This document shows positions 44,806 to 56,189 of a DNA stretch of 64,000 bases, piece after piece (position 1 is the first letter of the stretch; the number at the start of each line of letters is the position of its first letter). The DNA is from Tanypteryx hageni (taxonomy: Eukaryota > Arthropoda > Insecta > Odonata > Petaluridae). The position numbers were made by a program, and so were the translations under genes. The stretch lies in NCBI GenBank assembly GCA_028673005.1, contig CM054113.1, forward strand, positions 35,344,117 to 35,408,116, read 5' to 3'. The notes beneath the pieces were generated by a model. The model did no database searches. It was not told the origin of the DNA and saw only the letters and a program-made list of their open reading frames with translations.

Positions 44806-46227
44806 TTACCAATCTATTCCTATTTTGTTTAAAATACCCAGCATTTTATCCCATTTCACTCGGTCAAAAGCTTTCTCCCAATCTACAAAACAAAAATACA
44901 TACTTTTATTGACTTCTAGCGTTCTTTCTATCATGATCCTCATACATCCTATAGCATCTCTAGTCCCCCTTCCTCTTCTAAAACCAAACTGATTATCTTG
45001 CAGCTCCTTTTCTATTTTACATTCAATTCTTTCTGTTATTATTCTGGTTAGAACTTTAGCTGCATGAGAAATTAAACTAATTTTTCTGTAATCCTTACAA
45101 CATTTTGCATTATTCTTTTTCTCCAGTGGTACCATCACAACATCTAAAAAATCTTCAGGCCATATGCCAGTATCATATACTTGGTTAAAAAATTTTGTGA
45201 GTTGCTTAACTGCTTTAGACCCCAAAAGCATAAGAATGTCCACGGGTATATCATCACTCCCAACAGCCTTCCTTCTTTTCATGTCATCAATTGCTCTTTT
45301 AACTTCAGACTCGAGAATACTTGGTCCTAGCTGATCTTTTTCCACATCCTCTTTTTCATTTAATTCAATATTTCTTGGCTTTCCTTCTTTGTCATACAGC
45401 ACCTCAATGTACTCTTTCCAGACATTCTTTACATCGTCTGGCTCCGATACTATTTTACCACTTTTGTTCATGATTCCTTTACGCCCTATCTTTCTTGCTT
45501 TTTTCTTGAATAGTTCCCTTGCTTTGCTATACATGAGGTCTGTTCTACAAATTCTTTCACATTCGACAATCTCCTCGCATTTCTCATTTATCCAGTGTTC
45601 TCTGGCTTTATCTCTTTCCCATCTTAAAGCTTTATTTAACTCCTTGTACTTTCTTTGGCCTTCTTCTGTGTTTATGTTCTTCCACTTTCTCCGCTCTTCC
45701 ATTTTTTGCAGCATGGCTGCTGTGATCCAGGGTTTTTTGTTTCTTTGACCCGTTATCTTTCCTACCTTCTTTTCCATTACATCTTTAATGTTGCTATGGA
45801 TGTATCTCCACTCCTCATCTACATTCTTCCTATTTTCTTCAGCTCTCTCCCCCAACCTTTCCTCCAGCTCAGTCATAATAGCCTCCTTGTTTTTAAGGAG
45901 TTCCTCTAAGTTCCATTTCTTGTTAACTCTTATGTTTCTCTTAACGCTCTTCAGTCTACATTGTATATTTGCCACCAAAAGGTTGTGGTCAGAATCGATA
46001 TCTGCTCCTGGTAGTGTTTTCACATTTTTAATGCTATTTCTAAATCTTTCATTGACTAGTATGTAATATATCTGGTATCGTGTCTGGTCTCCTGGGCTTC
46101 TCCCTGTGTAAAGCCTCCGCTGGTGATGCTTAAACCATGTATTAGTTACAATCAATCTATTTATATGGCAGAATTCCAGAAGTTTCTCCCCTCTTTCATT
46201 TCTTTTCCCTAGTCCATATTTTCCCAT
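44806..46227 (-). pseudogene. RTE copy 2: end of endonuclease, linker, RT motif A
   Basis: This open segment of about 473 codons starts at KYGLGKRNERGEKL and contains LYTGRSPGDQTRYQIYYILV. In copy 1 that reads LYTWRSPGDQRRYQIDFILV, so the conserved QID Asp is Tyr here and the nuclease is probably impaired. After SDHNLL come the linker, PVDILMLLGSKAVK, VMVPLEKKNNAKCCKDYRKI, GFRRGRGTRDAIGCM, and motif A YFCFVDWEKAFDRVKWDKM with its Asp. It ends at TAA 44806-44808, where copy 1 has Lys. Confidence 0.9.
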
Positions 46228-46813
46228 TTTTATCTTCCTGTACCTCTCCGACTACACTGTTCCAATCTCCCATTACTATGGTGGTGATCCTTCCTTTTCC
46301 CTCCTCCTCCAATATCTCCATAATCTGTTCATACATTTCATATATTTCGTAGTCGCCAGCATTAGTTGTTGGCATATACACTTGAATTATAAGCATTTCC
46401 ACTGGCTCCATCTGAAGTTTTACGGCTATTAATCTATCATTAACTGTCACTACCTTGCTAATTCTTTCAGCTATCTCTTTTCTCATTATAATCCCCACTC
46501 CCCTTTCCTTTTTCTCCCCTCCCGAGTAAATAATTTTAAATTCGTCTGAATTTATCTCGCCTTTTCCTTCCCACCGAACTTCACTAAGACCTACTATACC
46601 TACATTATTCCTTCTCCTTTCCCTTTTTAAGTTCTCTAGTTTACCCCCTGAATTTAAAGTCCTAACATTCCATATGCCTATTTTTAATTTCTCACTACTT
46701 GCTTTCTTATTAATGTTCCATTTCCTCTGTACATCCCCTAGGGTAGTCCCCACCCGGAGATCCGATTGGGGGACTATTTTACCTACGGAATATTTTACCC
46801 CAGAAAGATCCAT
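46196..46813 (-). pseudogene. RTE copy 2 endonuclease, N-terminal part
   Basis: The ATG is at 46813-46811 (MDLSGVKYSVGK). Motifs are KIGIWNVRTL (Thr changed to Ile compared with copy 1), GLSEVRWEGKGE, VYMPTT and MGDWNSVVGE. A short indel at 46225-46235 changes frame. The rest of the domain is in the next segment, where the SDH motif is kept (GADIDSDHNLLV). Confidence 0.88.
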
Positions 46814-47145
46814 AGAGATATTTTCATCTTTTCAGCCTATCATGGGAAATATAATGAGGTACTTTCCCCTTGCTTTCCTCATCGCAGTTTCACAGAGTGA
46901 TTACCCATCTGTAGCCGTTCAGATCCACATGATCACCACCTACAGAGGTACTGTGCAAGCTGCTGCCCTTGCACAGGGGGATGTAAAACCCCTAAGACTG
47001 CTTCTTAGTCTGACTCTTCCCCTCAGACCTTTCCGGCTTGGATGGTCCTACCAGGAGAATTATCTCCCGCCGGCATAGCTCTTTGGTTCGTAAGAGTACA
47101 CAAACCCTCCCATCTCTGTAAGGTTATGCAGTCCTTAGGGAGGGA
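46814..47145 (-). other. 5' leader of RTE LINE copy 2
   Basis: It matches 2435-2765 almost throughout, with a few point differences (for example CCTACCAGG for CCAACCAGG near 47048). This shows the full leader was retained in both insertions. Confidence 0.7.
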
Positions 47146-47156
47146 AAGATTAACAT
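47146..47156. repeat. Target-site duplication of RTE copy 2, right
   Basis: AAGATTAACAT is identical to 43811-43821. Confidence 0.85.
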
Positions 47157-47757
47157 AATGACAGAATTAATTGCCACTTGCAATTGTGTAATCGATTGAA
47201 AGGCATTATTTTATCGCAAAGCGATCGAACACCGTCAGGTAAACGTTGTTAGCGCTCATGAAATAATGTCGACTAAGAAAAAACTCCACGACCATAACAC
47301 GACTCACAGAGAGAGATATTCTATCATTTCCATCACCAATTAGGGTAAGAAGGCGGGTTTATTCCGTGAATACATGAATAACAGGTAGTTTTGTAAAGAA
47401 CCAACCCGCCTACTTTCCTTTCAAAAAAACAAAAGGGAACAAACCAATTCAAGAGCAACAAAAACAAAAAACGAAATTCTCTCACCAAAGATACCGTAAG
47501 AATTACACAAGAAGAAGTGCCGTTTTGTTTACAGAGTCGGTATGGTTACTGACAAACAATATGTAGTATTCATATTTTCCGCTTCGATTCCGATAGGTAT
47601 GAATCGACGTAAGGGACGATTGTTACCTCGATAGCTATGAATCAAAACACGGTTGGAATGTGCACTCGGCTATGCTCCAGTCGAGTTCGGCAATATTTAT
47701 CACCATAGCAACAAATCGAAACAAGTAGGTATGTACACGGTTATTCCGAGGTACAGA
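47157..47757. other. No gene recognised
   Basis: AT-rich flank; nothing supported. Confidence 0.5.
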
Positions 47758-48326
47758 AGTGCTTTTCGTCTAAATATCGGTGCAGAAAGTTCTATGCAAA
47801 TACATGTATGTATAATTAAAACTTATTTTTCTTTGCATTGTGGTAGCCCTGCTTTTTAAATTCGTTCTACACATGTTCATTTCGTTTTTAAATTCTATAC
47901 TCTCCCCATAAACGAAATTTATTTTTGAAATCGGTTCAGCCAATACCTTCGAAATTCATAGTTGCAGAAAAATTCTAACCTTGATATTGTGGTAGCCCAG
48001 GTTAGTCGATCCGGTTGAAATATGCCATTTTGGTTAGTTATATATATGAATATTATATAGGTATACCATATTGGATTATCCTTGTGGTAATTTCTCTAGA
48101 AATGCATATAAAAGAAATATTATTTTACTTTTTACTGTGGTGGCCCTGCCTTTAGCGCTTTAAACATTGTGATTTAATTATAGTATGTTGTACTAATCTT
48201 TAATAAAAAATTTAGTTTTAATTTGTTCAGCCAATTCATTCCAAATCCGCAATTATAGAAAGAGTTTAAATTGTAAGTGTAGTACCCCTGTTTAGTTGAT
48301 CCGGTCCAAATATGCTATTATGGTTT

Positions 48327-48384
<58 letters not shown>

Positions 48385-49785
48385 TTAAGATTGATGGGGA
48401 CAGTTCAACACAAAAACATGTAAAATAACATTTTTTTACTTGTATTGTGGCAGTCCTGCTATGTATATCTATAATAAACATCTTGGTTTCTTATTTTATA
48501 CGCCTCCTTCAAGCAAAATTTTTTGAAATCAGTTCGGCCAATTCCTTCCAAATTCATTATTATCGAAAAGTGTAATTTTGCAATTGTAGTACTCCTGCTA
48601 TGTTGATCCGGTTCAAATATTTAATTTTGGTCATGTATTTATGTGAAGATTCTATGTACCAAATTTGGTTCAAATCGGTTGTGACAATTCTTCTCTGATA
48701 TATGCGTACGTACGGATGGACATCAACAAAGATAATAGTGCTTTTCAGCAATGACGAAAAGCACTAACAGGTAGAGATGTGCACAGGTTCCCGTGGTACA
48801 TAAATGCTTTTCGTCGAATTCGCCGTTGTGTAATCATATATTAATGTATTTGCTTTGAAATCAGTAAACCATTTTTCCTTATATGGCGGTAGCCCTGCTT
48901 TATAGATACGCTCGAAACATGTTAATTTCATTTTGCCATTCTATACTCGTCCTACAAGCGAAATTTCCTTTTGAAATCGGTTCAGCAAAAAACTTCCAAA
49001 CTCATAGTTAAAAGAAAAATTCTAAATTTGATATTAGGGTAGCCCTGATTAGTCTACCGGGTTGAAATATGCTGTAATATTATTAATTTATATGAACATT
49101 ATATATACCATATTTGGATAAAATCCATGAAGTCAGTTCTCCAGAAATACGTGTAGAAGAATTATTATTTTCCTTATTACTGTGGTAGCCCTGCTCGTTA
49201 GCTCCCATTTATACATCTTGATTTTATTGTAGTATGCTGTACAAATCTAATATACCAAATTTTATTGAAATTCGTTCAGCTAATTTCTTCCGAATCCTTA
49301 ATTACTGAAATAGTTTAAATTGTAATTGTGGCACCATTATTTTTCTGATTTTGTCTAGATATACTAATATGGCTTTGTATTATGTGTACATTATAAATAT
49401 TATATTTGGTTAAAATTGATATCGACAATTCAATACAAATACTTGTAAAAAGAATTTTTTATTACTTGTATTGTGGCAGACCTGGTTTTGATATCTATGC
49501 TAAACAACTTGATTTTGTTTTTTTATGTTGCACACCTCCTTTGTAAAAAATTTCGTTGAAATCGTTAAGCTAATTCCTTCCAAATTTATAATTACCGAAA
49601 GGTTTAATTTTGCAATTTTTGTGCCGCTGCTGAGTCGATTCGGTCGAAATATGTCATTTTGTTCGTGTATTTATGTGAAATTCTACTCACCAAATTTGTG
49701 TTGAAATCGGTTAAGCCAATTCTTCCCTGATATATGCGTACGGACGGACATCACGAAGGTAATAGTGCTTTTCAGCATTAAAGAA
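47758..49785 (+). mobile_element. Tandem pair of GTGCTTTTCGTC-ended non-coding elements
   Basis: Copy 1 (47758-48765) begins AGTGCTTTTCGTC and ends GACGAAAAGCACT, an inverted pair. The end is also a hairpin, AGTGCTTTTC-AGCAATGAC-GAAAAGCACT. Copy 2 (48803 to about 49785) begins AATGCTTTTCGTC and ends in the same AGTGCTTTTCAGCA sequence, but without the second hairpin arm. The copies are offset by 1045 bp. Each holds three sub-units about 300 bp apart, marked by TGGTAGCCCTGCT-like sequence at 47841, 48139, 48448, 48893, 49181 and 49483. Each carries a CGTACG(G)A(C/T)GGACATCA tract before the end. A (TA)n tract of about 51 bp (48331-48381) has grown in copy 1. There is no ORF. Confidence 0.72.
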
Positions 49786-50017
49786 ATTCCCTATAAATGA
49801 CTTTCAAAACGCCGAAACGAAATGTTTTGAGAGAAATTCAAACAAATACCTTCGAAAATCTAAATTGTGTTATGAGAATAAGAATTTTCACTTTTTTCCC
49901 CTTAGAACAGTACAAATTCCATTCCGATATCATAATTCTAAAATATTTTAAAATGCAAAAGAAAAACTCTCTGCACGATGGATTTTAGATTGACCATGTA
50001 AATCATATGGGGAAAAA

Positions 50018-50110
50018 CTCGCCTGGAATCGAACTCGGGACCTGTAAATTCGAAATATAAATTATGCCCAGAAATAGTCTCCGAGAGCACTAGCCTTACA
50101 CCAAGTTTCA
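50018..50110 (-). repeat. tRNA-derived SINE head, copy a
   Basis: The minus strand has an A-box-like TGGTGTAAGGC (50103-50093) and a B-box AGTTCGATTCC (50035-50025) at pol III spacing, with CTCTCGGAGAC between. A fair tRNA cloverleaf is not formed, so it is a SINE-type relic rather than a tRNA gene. The part from TTTATATT to the B box resembles the relic at 59135-59225. Confidence 0.5.
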
Positions 50111-50299
50111 TGGAAATGGATCCATTCATGAAGAGGATGTTAGTGTGGTACACACAAACACACACGGACAGTGATGTGATATCATAAGACTACTTTGCAT
50201 TTTTTTAAAAGTAGGCTAATAAATATGAAATTAAGGCACTATGAGACATGGGTAACAAACAGCTATATACCGGATGCGTTCATCTAAAATAAAGAACAA

Positions 50300-51250
50300 C
50301 TTTAATCAATAGAGAAGGAGGGAAGGAGATGTATCGAAATTTTCTGCATAAGCGAAAGGAGTGTAAATCAAGTTAAAGGATGAAAGGAAGATGGAATGGG
50401 AGAGAGAGAGAGGTGTACATCAAAGGGATAAGTGAGGGGATTCTAATGGAGTTACCAAGGGAGATGAATGTGAGAGAAGTTGGGGAGGATGAAAGGAGGG
50501 GAAGGAGAGTGGGAGGATAGGGAGATTCTGGGAAAGATGGAGGATAGAAAATAAAAAAGAGAAAGGAGGGAAAGCAAGAAGAAACGAGAGATAGGAGATA
50601 GAGGAAGATGAGAGAGAAGAGGGAAGGGGATAGGAAGGAGAAAGAGAAAGAGAGAGAAGAGAGCGAGTGAGCGAAGCAGACTGGGAGAAATTGGAGGAGT
50701 AAGAGAAAAGGAGAGAGGATGACAGATGGAGTTAGACAAGCATTAAGTAATCTTATTTAATATTCAGATCGACATTGATATCAACTAGTCTGTTCTTCCT
50801 CCTAACCTTGATTCACGTACTAATTGCGATAGGATGAAAAATGATAATTATACGCTACAATAAATATCTGGAAATTCAAACAATTTCTGTAGAGTAAAAA
50901 CAAAGGATAAATGACTAACTAAATCTTAAGTAAGCCTTCAAAAGCAGGAAAGTGAAAAAAAGAGGGAGAGAGCGAGAGATGGAGAGAGAGAGAGAGCAAG
51001 GGAAAGAGAGAGGGAGGATGCGAGGTAGGCAGAGAGCGTGGGAGAGATATGGTGGGAGGGAAGGTGCAAGGGATAGAGAGGTAGGGGAGGAAAGGGATGG
51101 CGGGCATTAAATTGGAAATGTGAGTGCATGGGAAGAGAAATGTCAGCAAGAGGGTTATGATGCGGCCTTGAGGATTCCGCGTTCAAGACGAAGGATGAAG
51201 AGAAGAGAGATCGAGGAAGGAGAGGAGGTGAAAGGAGGAGGATGCGTGGG
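50300..51250 (+). repeat. Purine-rich (GGA/GA) tracts
   Basis: The strand is strongly purine-biased over 50300-50740 and 50940-51240, with GAGAGAGA runs. ORFs on the opposite strand (Ser/Leu/Pro-rich) are products of this composition, not genes. Confidence 0.7.
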
Positions 51251-51839
51251 TTTGAAGGTTGAAGTTAGGGCGGCGATAAATAAGAATGAATGTGCACATG
51301 CGGTTTGGCCGTTGCGAAATTTACGCTCTCGGCGCTAGGGATGGCTTCTATACGAGCGAGGTGTCTTGAGTTTAATTGTCTGACTCGAGCCAACAATCAA
51401 TGTCGTTAAAGCCGGCACTGAAGTTTAATTCGCCGACTTCCTTGCAGATCCGAAGGATGGAGATTATTCGATCGACGATTATAGTCCATGCGGATTATTA
51501 TTGCGTTATACGGTTTATGATGAATTTCCGGCGATGACAGCGCTTAAAAGATTTTCATTTTGGAGACGGAAACTCAGCGAATATCATCTCTGGGTTTACG
51601 ACGTTGGCATCAGTTACGCGCTTGCTCCTGCCTTGAGAGGATGTAGCACGTGTTGTGAATGTTCTCCGACCCTCTCACGTTCTTCTAGTTCTAATTCCAA
51701 TCGCTTGTTTTAATGCACTTAAAAATACTTAAATTGGTTTGTATTTGTTGTTGCTAGATCAAATCTGGCCACACTTAGTACGAATACCTCAATAATATAG
51801 AGAGTAAATTATTCAAATACATCTGCCGCTGGATTCTTG
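51251..51839. other. GC-richer block, no gene assigned
   Basis: Base composition at 51290-51700 is more balanced than in its surroundings, and short plus-strand ORFs are present. None resembles a known family, and no splice-bounded exon could be argued. Confidence 0.4.
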
Positions 51840-52130
51840 TAACTGAAAGAATTTACTTTCATGAGCAGCAATCTAATCCAATACATTTAATATACGAGCG
51901 GATAATTTAGTGATGTATTTATTCTTGTGGAGCGCGATACCATTTTCGGAAAATATCAAATCTTCCATCGAGTCGCCCTGATGCATAGGAATAGCGGATT
52001 CACATTCATCGTCATTAGGAGTAACAGCTTTCCGAAAGTGTTGATTTAATAGGTTTACTTTCTCCGTACTGTGGTGAACTACATTTCCCGTTTCCGATCT
52101 CACAAGAGAAGCCCCCAAGGTGTGACACTC
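51840..52130 (-). pseudogene. CR1/L2-like LINE fragment, EN-RT linker and start of RT
   Basis: The frame 52118-51873 reads SETGNVVHHSTEKVNLLNQH, a following DLIFSENGI, and KLSARILNVLD. It resembles the linker of CR1-type elements (EKAxLLNxxFxxVF, then FSxxGIxxLL, then GPDxLxARxLK). The KASGPD core is degraded. No endonuclease or YADD part was found beside it. Clade placement is tentative. Confidence 0.5.
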
Positions 52131-52488
52131 GCATCGGATTAAGACTTTGCAGAATGAAAGTATATGTAAAATAACGGACTTCTATTTCTACATAGGTGCC
52201 AACTCGACGTAGTTTACGAGAAAATGCCCTCTGAAATCGCGATCCGAGAGTCAAGCTTTCTGTTAGCCTTAACCTTTTTCTCAATGTTTAGCTGAAACTC
52301 CACGTTCACTGCCTTGTGATCGCTTATTCCCTCAGCAACAGATACCATATTCATACATGTCATCTGTTAGGAAATGTCTATATTACGCATTTTTTTAACC
52401 AAATTATAAGGTTAAATAGGAAGAGGCATTAATCCTTGGACAGTAAAAAATCTGTTGAACCTTGTTCACTGCCAAGGCAGGTTCTCCC

Positions 52489-52515
52489 CTGAAGATGCCC
52501 ACTTTGTGGGCGAAA
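52489..52515 (+). ncRNA. Hammerhead-like core motif (CTGAAGA, 6-bp stem, GAAA)
   Basis: CTGAAGA (52489-52495), then GCCCAC-TTT-GTGGGC (52497-52511), then GAAA (52512-52515). The core nucleotides and stem II layout match the conserved part of hammerhead ribozymes. Stems I and III and a cleavage site could not be placed. It is the cleanest of five such motifs in the window. Confidence 0.35.
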
Positions 52516-54745
52516 TGCATAGGGCTTACCCTACATTTTTTTTTTTTTGGCTTAAGGAGTTTTATACATCTGTTCATATGATTTTAGGATAAATTCGTTT
52601 GATTGAATTTTCAATTAAAAAAAATAAATTATGTATCCGTCTGAAATTAGCTGTAACGGGATTTGAATATACATATGAGTAAAAATAAGAAAAAGATTTG
52701 TCCCGATTCTTATTATTGCTAAAATTAAAGTAATATTTTGTACCCGTTTCCACGTTAAAAATGAAGACAGTAAACGTTCCAAGAATTATACCTTAAGATG
52801 TCTGCCTTTCAATTGTCCATTCGTGTGGATCTGCAGTAATAGAGGTGGAGGAGTTTGATAAAGAGAGAGGATAGGACCTACAACCCCTGACTTTGGAATC
52901 GACCAACTACGCAAAAATGTCGACGGCTTTACGCCCATTATCAGGGGCAACGTGCTCTTTCTCAACGCACAATACAAGAGGCGGGTCGGGAATGGGCGGA
53001 GGAAACTGGAAATGTGCGATCTAAATCAAGAATTGGGACGGCGAAGAGAGGAAAATGGTGGGATATGGAGAGTGCGGTGGTAGGGAGTGGGGAAGAGAGC
53101 GAGAGAGAAGGGGGAAGGGAGAGAAGGGGGAGAAGACGAGAGAAAGGGATAAGGGAGGATTATCAATAGCGCGTCACACAGCATTCGAAAACTACCATTC
53201 TCCATTTTCCCTACCCGTTCCTACCGTTAAAAGCGTTCTGAAATACCGAGCTCTCGATGGCGAGGAAACTAAGCACTTCCTTATTACGGTGAATGTTGTT
53301 ATTTATTGCGTTTCTTGAAACTACGTTCGCTCGCGGTCAATTTATTACTGTCCCAAAATACGGGAAACATTCGTAATTTTTTTATTACCATGGGGAGATA
53401 TTTTCCATTTGTATTTAGTTAGTGTTTGTAGGTTTAAATTTATTGTTATAGAGTTTACCCGTTAGAATGGCTTTCTCAGGTTGCCATAGAGTAGGCTTAG
53501 AATACTTTGTGGACATTATTCTGTTAATTATAATCATTTTAACTGCGTTAAAAATGGCGAATAACTATGCAAAATGAAAGAAAAGTCCTACAACAATTTA
53601 AATCGATTTTAGGAAAACTTACTCATAGAAAAAAAGATCGTTATGCTTATTTAATGGATCAAGGATTTTCAGTTTTTATTTCACAAAAGATATATATCCA
53701 GAGATTTTCTCTAAAATCAATTACTGATAACTAATCAGAACATTTAACATGCATAAAAATTGAAAACAGATTCGCGAAATATTTCAAGAGATTTACAAAA
53801 TGAAAAGGATAGATTCTATTACCGCTTCAATTTCTAACTCCGTGCACAAAATTACCATCCAACTGCATTTAAAATACACATTCAAATAAAATTGCATTAG
53901 GTACGCAATATATTTAATATAACAATCTACATACAGACTTTCAATCTAAAAGTTCTAGATGCGAGAAAAATATACATGAACACTTGGGGCATAAAGAAGC
54001 TCACGTCGACTTTATAGAGGATATTTCGGGAAGGTCGAGGGAAAATCATAAATCTAATAATAATTTCAGAAAATAGATGAAGTAGATTTGGAAAACAGGA
54101 CGATAAATAGCTGTCGATTCTATTGACGTCAAGGAAAATTCTCAAAGCGTGAGGGATAAATGTTACGAACGCATTTCTAAGAGAGGGACTTATTCAAGAC
54201 TTATTCTTGCACTCACAGAAGGTCACTCATTTTTTCGCACCAAGAATTGCACGCCGTTAAAATCGTCTCTCTCTTCATAAACGCAGAGAAGAGACAAGAA
54301 AACCGCGTTTATCCCACGCATCGTCCATTCATGACGTGGGAGCCGCAGTTTCTTCTTCTTTTTATCGGAACATGTAGACGAATAAGATTTTTGCATGTTG
54401 ATGTGGATCACGCATGCGTAAATTCTGTATTTATTGACTCTAAAACACACCGAATAAAGTTTCAACACTTAAAACCGATATCTGCAGAAGCAGTTTACTC
54501 AAAAGAATTCCCCCTCTCCCATTAAGCACCCGAACATATAAAACGGACCGTAAAATTAAACATTATTTGTGGTTATTCGGCAGCGTAGCACTGAGCTGTG
54601 ATGTTGGCCTTTATTTTTCCGGCGATTTATAGCCTCACGAACGCAGCTAAATAAGCGACGATGGTCATAAATTTATAACCAAGGGCGTGTAATCCTACAA
54701 AAAATTGAGAAAGATCTTATTGCAAAGGATTATTTCCTTCTTTTT
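52516..54745. other. No gene recognised
   Basis: It contains a T run (52538-52549), a purine-rich tract (53045-53160) and chance ORFs. Nothing else is supported. Confidence 0.5.
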
Positions 54746-55366
54746 ACTTTCTCCATACGTAGTATAGGGAAAAGTATTGTTTTCGCGAAAAATATCTATT
54801 TCGAGATTTCAACGGAAATATGTTTTGAGGTCCCCAGAACACGTGTTGACCATTTTCTTGATGATGTCTGTGTCTGTGTGTTTGTGATAGTTTTTTAGTG
54901 GGTGCTCTAACTCAAAAACTATTATTCAGGTCAACGCGAAATTGTATATTTGATAAAGGCAAAAGAACTGACTAGTTTTTAATAAAAATCGGTCTACCGG
55001 AAGTCAGTGTTTACTCTTGTCACATCCGTTTTTCATATTTGCTTTAATATTTGATTAACGTAAAAAAGTAATGGAATAAAAACTGAAGGAAATTTAATTT
55101 TCTACAACCTTGGTTTGAAATATTTTCCCCTATAATGCATTGTTTAAATATATCTCAAAAACTATTTTTTTAGCTGCCACATCCACACCACCTACCCGCG
55201 ACTATTGACGCTTAGACGCGTCATATTAACGCTCCTTTTTATTTTCCTAATTGTTGGAGCATCCTGACTATATCCAGCACCAGAAGGTTACGGTTTGTTT
55301 ATTTAAGTTCTTTGTTAAATATGAATTTTTCACGCAGTTACTTAAAATATTTATTATCATTTAACC
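54746..55366 (+). mobile_element. ACTTTCTCCATA-ended element, copy d
   Basis: It starts ACTTTCTCCATACGTAGTATAGGGAAAAGTATTGTTTTCG-like sequence, then GATGATGTCTGTGTCTGTGTG, AAATCGGTCTACCGGAAGTC and TTAGCTGCCACATCCACACC. It runs on through TGACTATATCCAGCACCAGAAGGTTACGG to TTAAAATATTTATTATCATTT (55366). That last part is the reverse of the tandem unit at 7945-8430. The right terminal hairpin is missing. Confidence 0.65.
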
Positions 55367-55456
55367 TGAAATTGATGGAATAAAGCGATCTAAAGATCCT
55401 ATGCAGACAGGCATAAGCTGTAAAGGTGGGAATAATTTTGAAACGAGAAAAAAGTC

Positions 55457-55527
55457 TGCTATGACCGGGAATTGAACCCGGGTCTTTCACTTGCCGGGCG
55501 GATATTTTACCTCTGAACTATCGCAGC
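55457..55527 (-). tRNA. tRNA-Gly-like pseudogene or SINE head
   Basis: The 71-nt minus-strand sequence runs from GCTGCGATAGTTCAGAGG to GTCATAGC+A. It folds as a tRNA: acceptor stem 6 of 7 pairs, D arm GTTCAGAGGTAAAAT, anticodon stem 4 of 5, and a perfect T stem CCGGG-TTCAATT-CCCGG. A and B boxes are good and a T6 run follows. It is closest to tRNA-Gly, but the anticodon loop is CCGGCAA, which lacks U33 and gives GGC instead of GCC. It is therefore unlikely to be a working tRNA. Confidence 0.6.
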
Positions 55528-55558
55528 AGAACAATTTGTTCTCGTTTCTGAACGCGGA

Positions 55559-55610
55559 TGTTTCCTTGGTTGGGACGGAACTAGCTAGTTCCGTCCCAAC
55601 CAAGGAAACA
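55559..55610. repeat. Perfect 52-bp palindrome
   Basis: The arm TGTTTCCTTGGTTGGGACGG-AACTAG is followed without spacer by its exact reverse complement, 26 bp per arm and no mismatch. It lies between the tRNA-like sequence and the 3' end of a LINE. Confidence 0.95.
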
Positions 55611-55692
55611 ATAATATAAAACCTTACACTTTCAAATGCTCTGCGCCCGTAAGTGTGGTGCATCTAGGTCTTGTTTCGCCTCTGGTTTGCAT

Positions 55693-56172
55693 TTAACTAT
55701 GACCTCTGTCATACAAATCTGTCACACTAGCTTTCATACCACATTCACTCATCACCCAATTATTCCTTACTTTGTCCCTCCTGGATTTTCCACAAACTCT
55801 TCTCATGTATCCCATCCCAACCGCATTCAAACTACTTTTATGCTTCTCCTGATACACCCATGATTCACTGCCATACAGCAAGGTAGGCATTAAAACACTC
55901 ATGTATACAGACATTTTCGCTTCTTTTGGCAACCATTCATTCTTTGCAATCGGCCACACACTCCCTGCCACCTTTCTACCAGCATTCACTCTCCTTTTGA
56001 TTTCCCCATCTACTCTACCATTTTTACAAAACATTCTACCAAGGTATGCAAATTCAACCACTACCTCAATCGTTCCACCATTTATGCTAAATTGACAGTC
56101 GTTCACCTCATTCTCTCGATCGAACACAACTACCTTGGTTTTGGCCACATTTATCCTTAAGTCCATTCTCAC
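55693..56172 (-). pseudogene. RT thumb and C-terminal domain of the 55.6-58.0 kb LINE
   Basis: It continues with MDLRINVAKTKVVVFDRENE, FAYLGRMFCKNGRVDGEIKR, LMPTLLYGSESWVYQEKHKS and VCGKSRRDKVRNNWVMSECG. This is the thumb followed by the short C-terminal domain common in RTE-related LINEs. It has one clean frame and ends near 55693. Confidence 0.83.
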
Positions 56173-56189
56173 TGTCGTATCATGCAGTC

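Larger units (their letters stand above)
43822..47145 (-). mobile_element. RTE/BovB-like LINE, copy 2, full length, 3324 bp
   Basis: It is complete between 11-bp target duplications. Minus-strand order: leader (47145-46814), endonuclease, linker, RT, C-terminal domain, short 3' UTR, and a (CATCAT)n/(GATGAT)n tail at 43822-43832. It has the same structure as copy 1 and high identity. Inactivating changes differ from copy 1: a small indel near 46225-46235 shifts the frame after the endonuclease, and in-frame stops occur at 44806-44808 and 44779-44781. A trinucleotide tail and no poly(A) are RTE traits. The ORF would be about 980 codons if unbroken. Confidence 0.94.

Noticed and set aside
50452..51186. 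Minus-strand Pro/Ser/Leu ORFs of 76-95 codons
   Set aside because: Same reason: GA-rich simple sequence read in reverse, with no domain or conserved motif.
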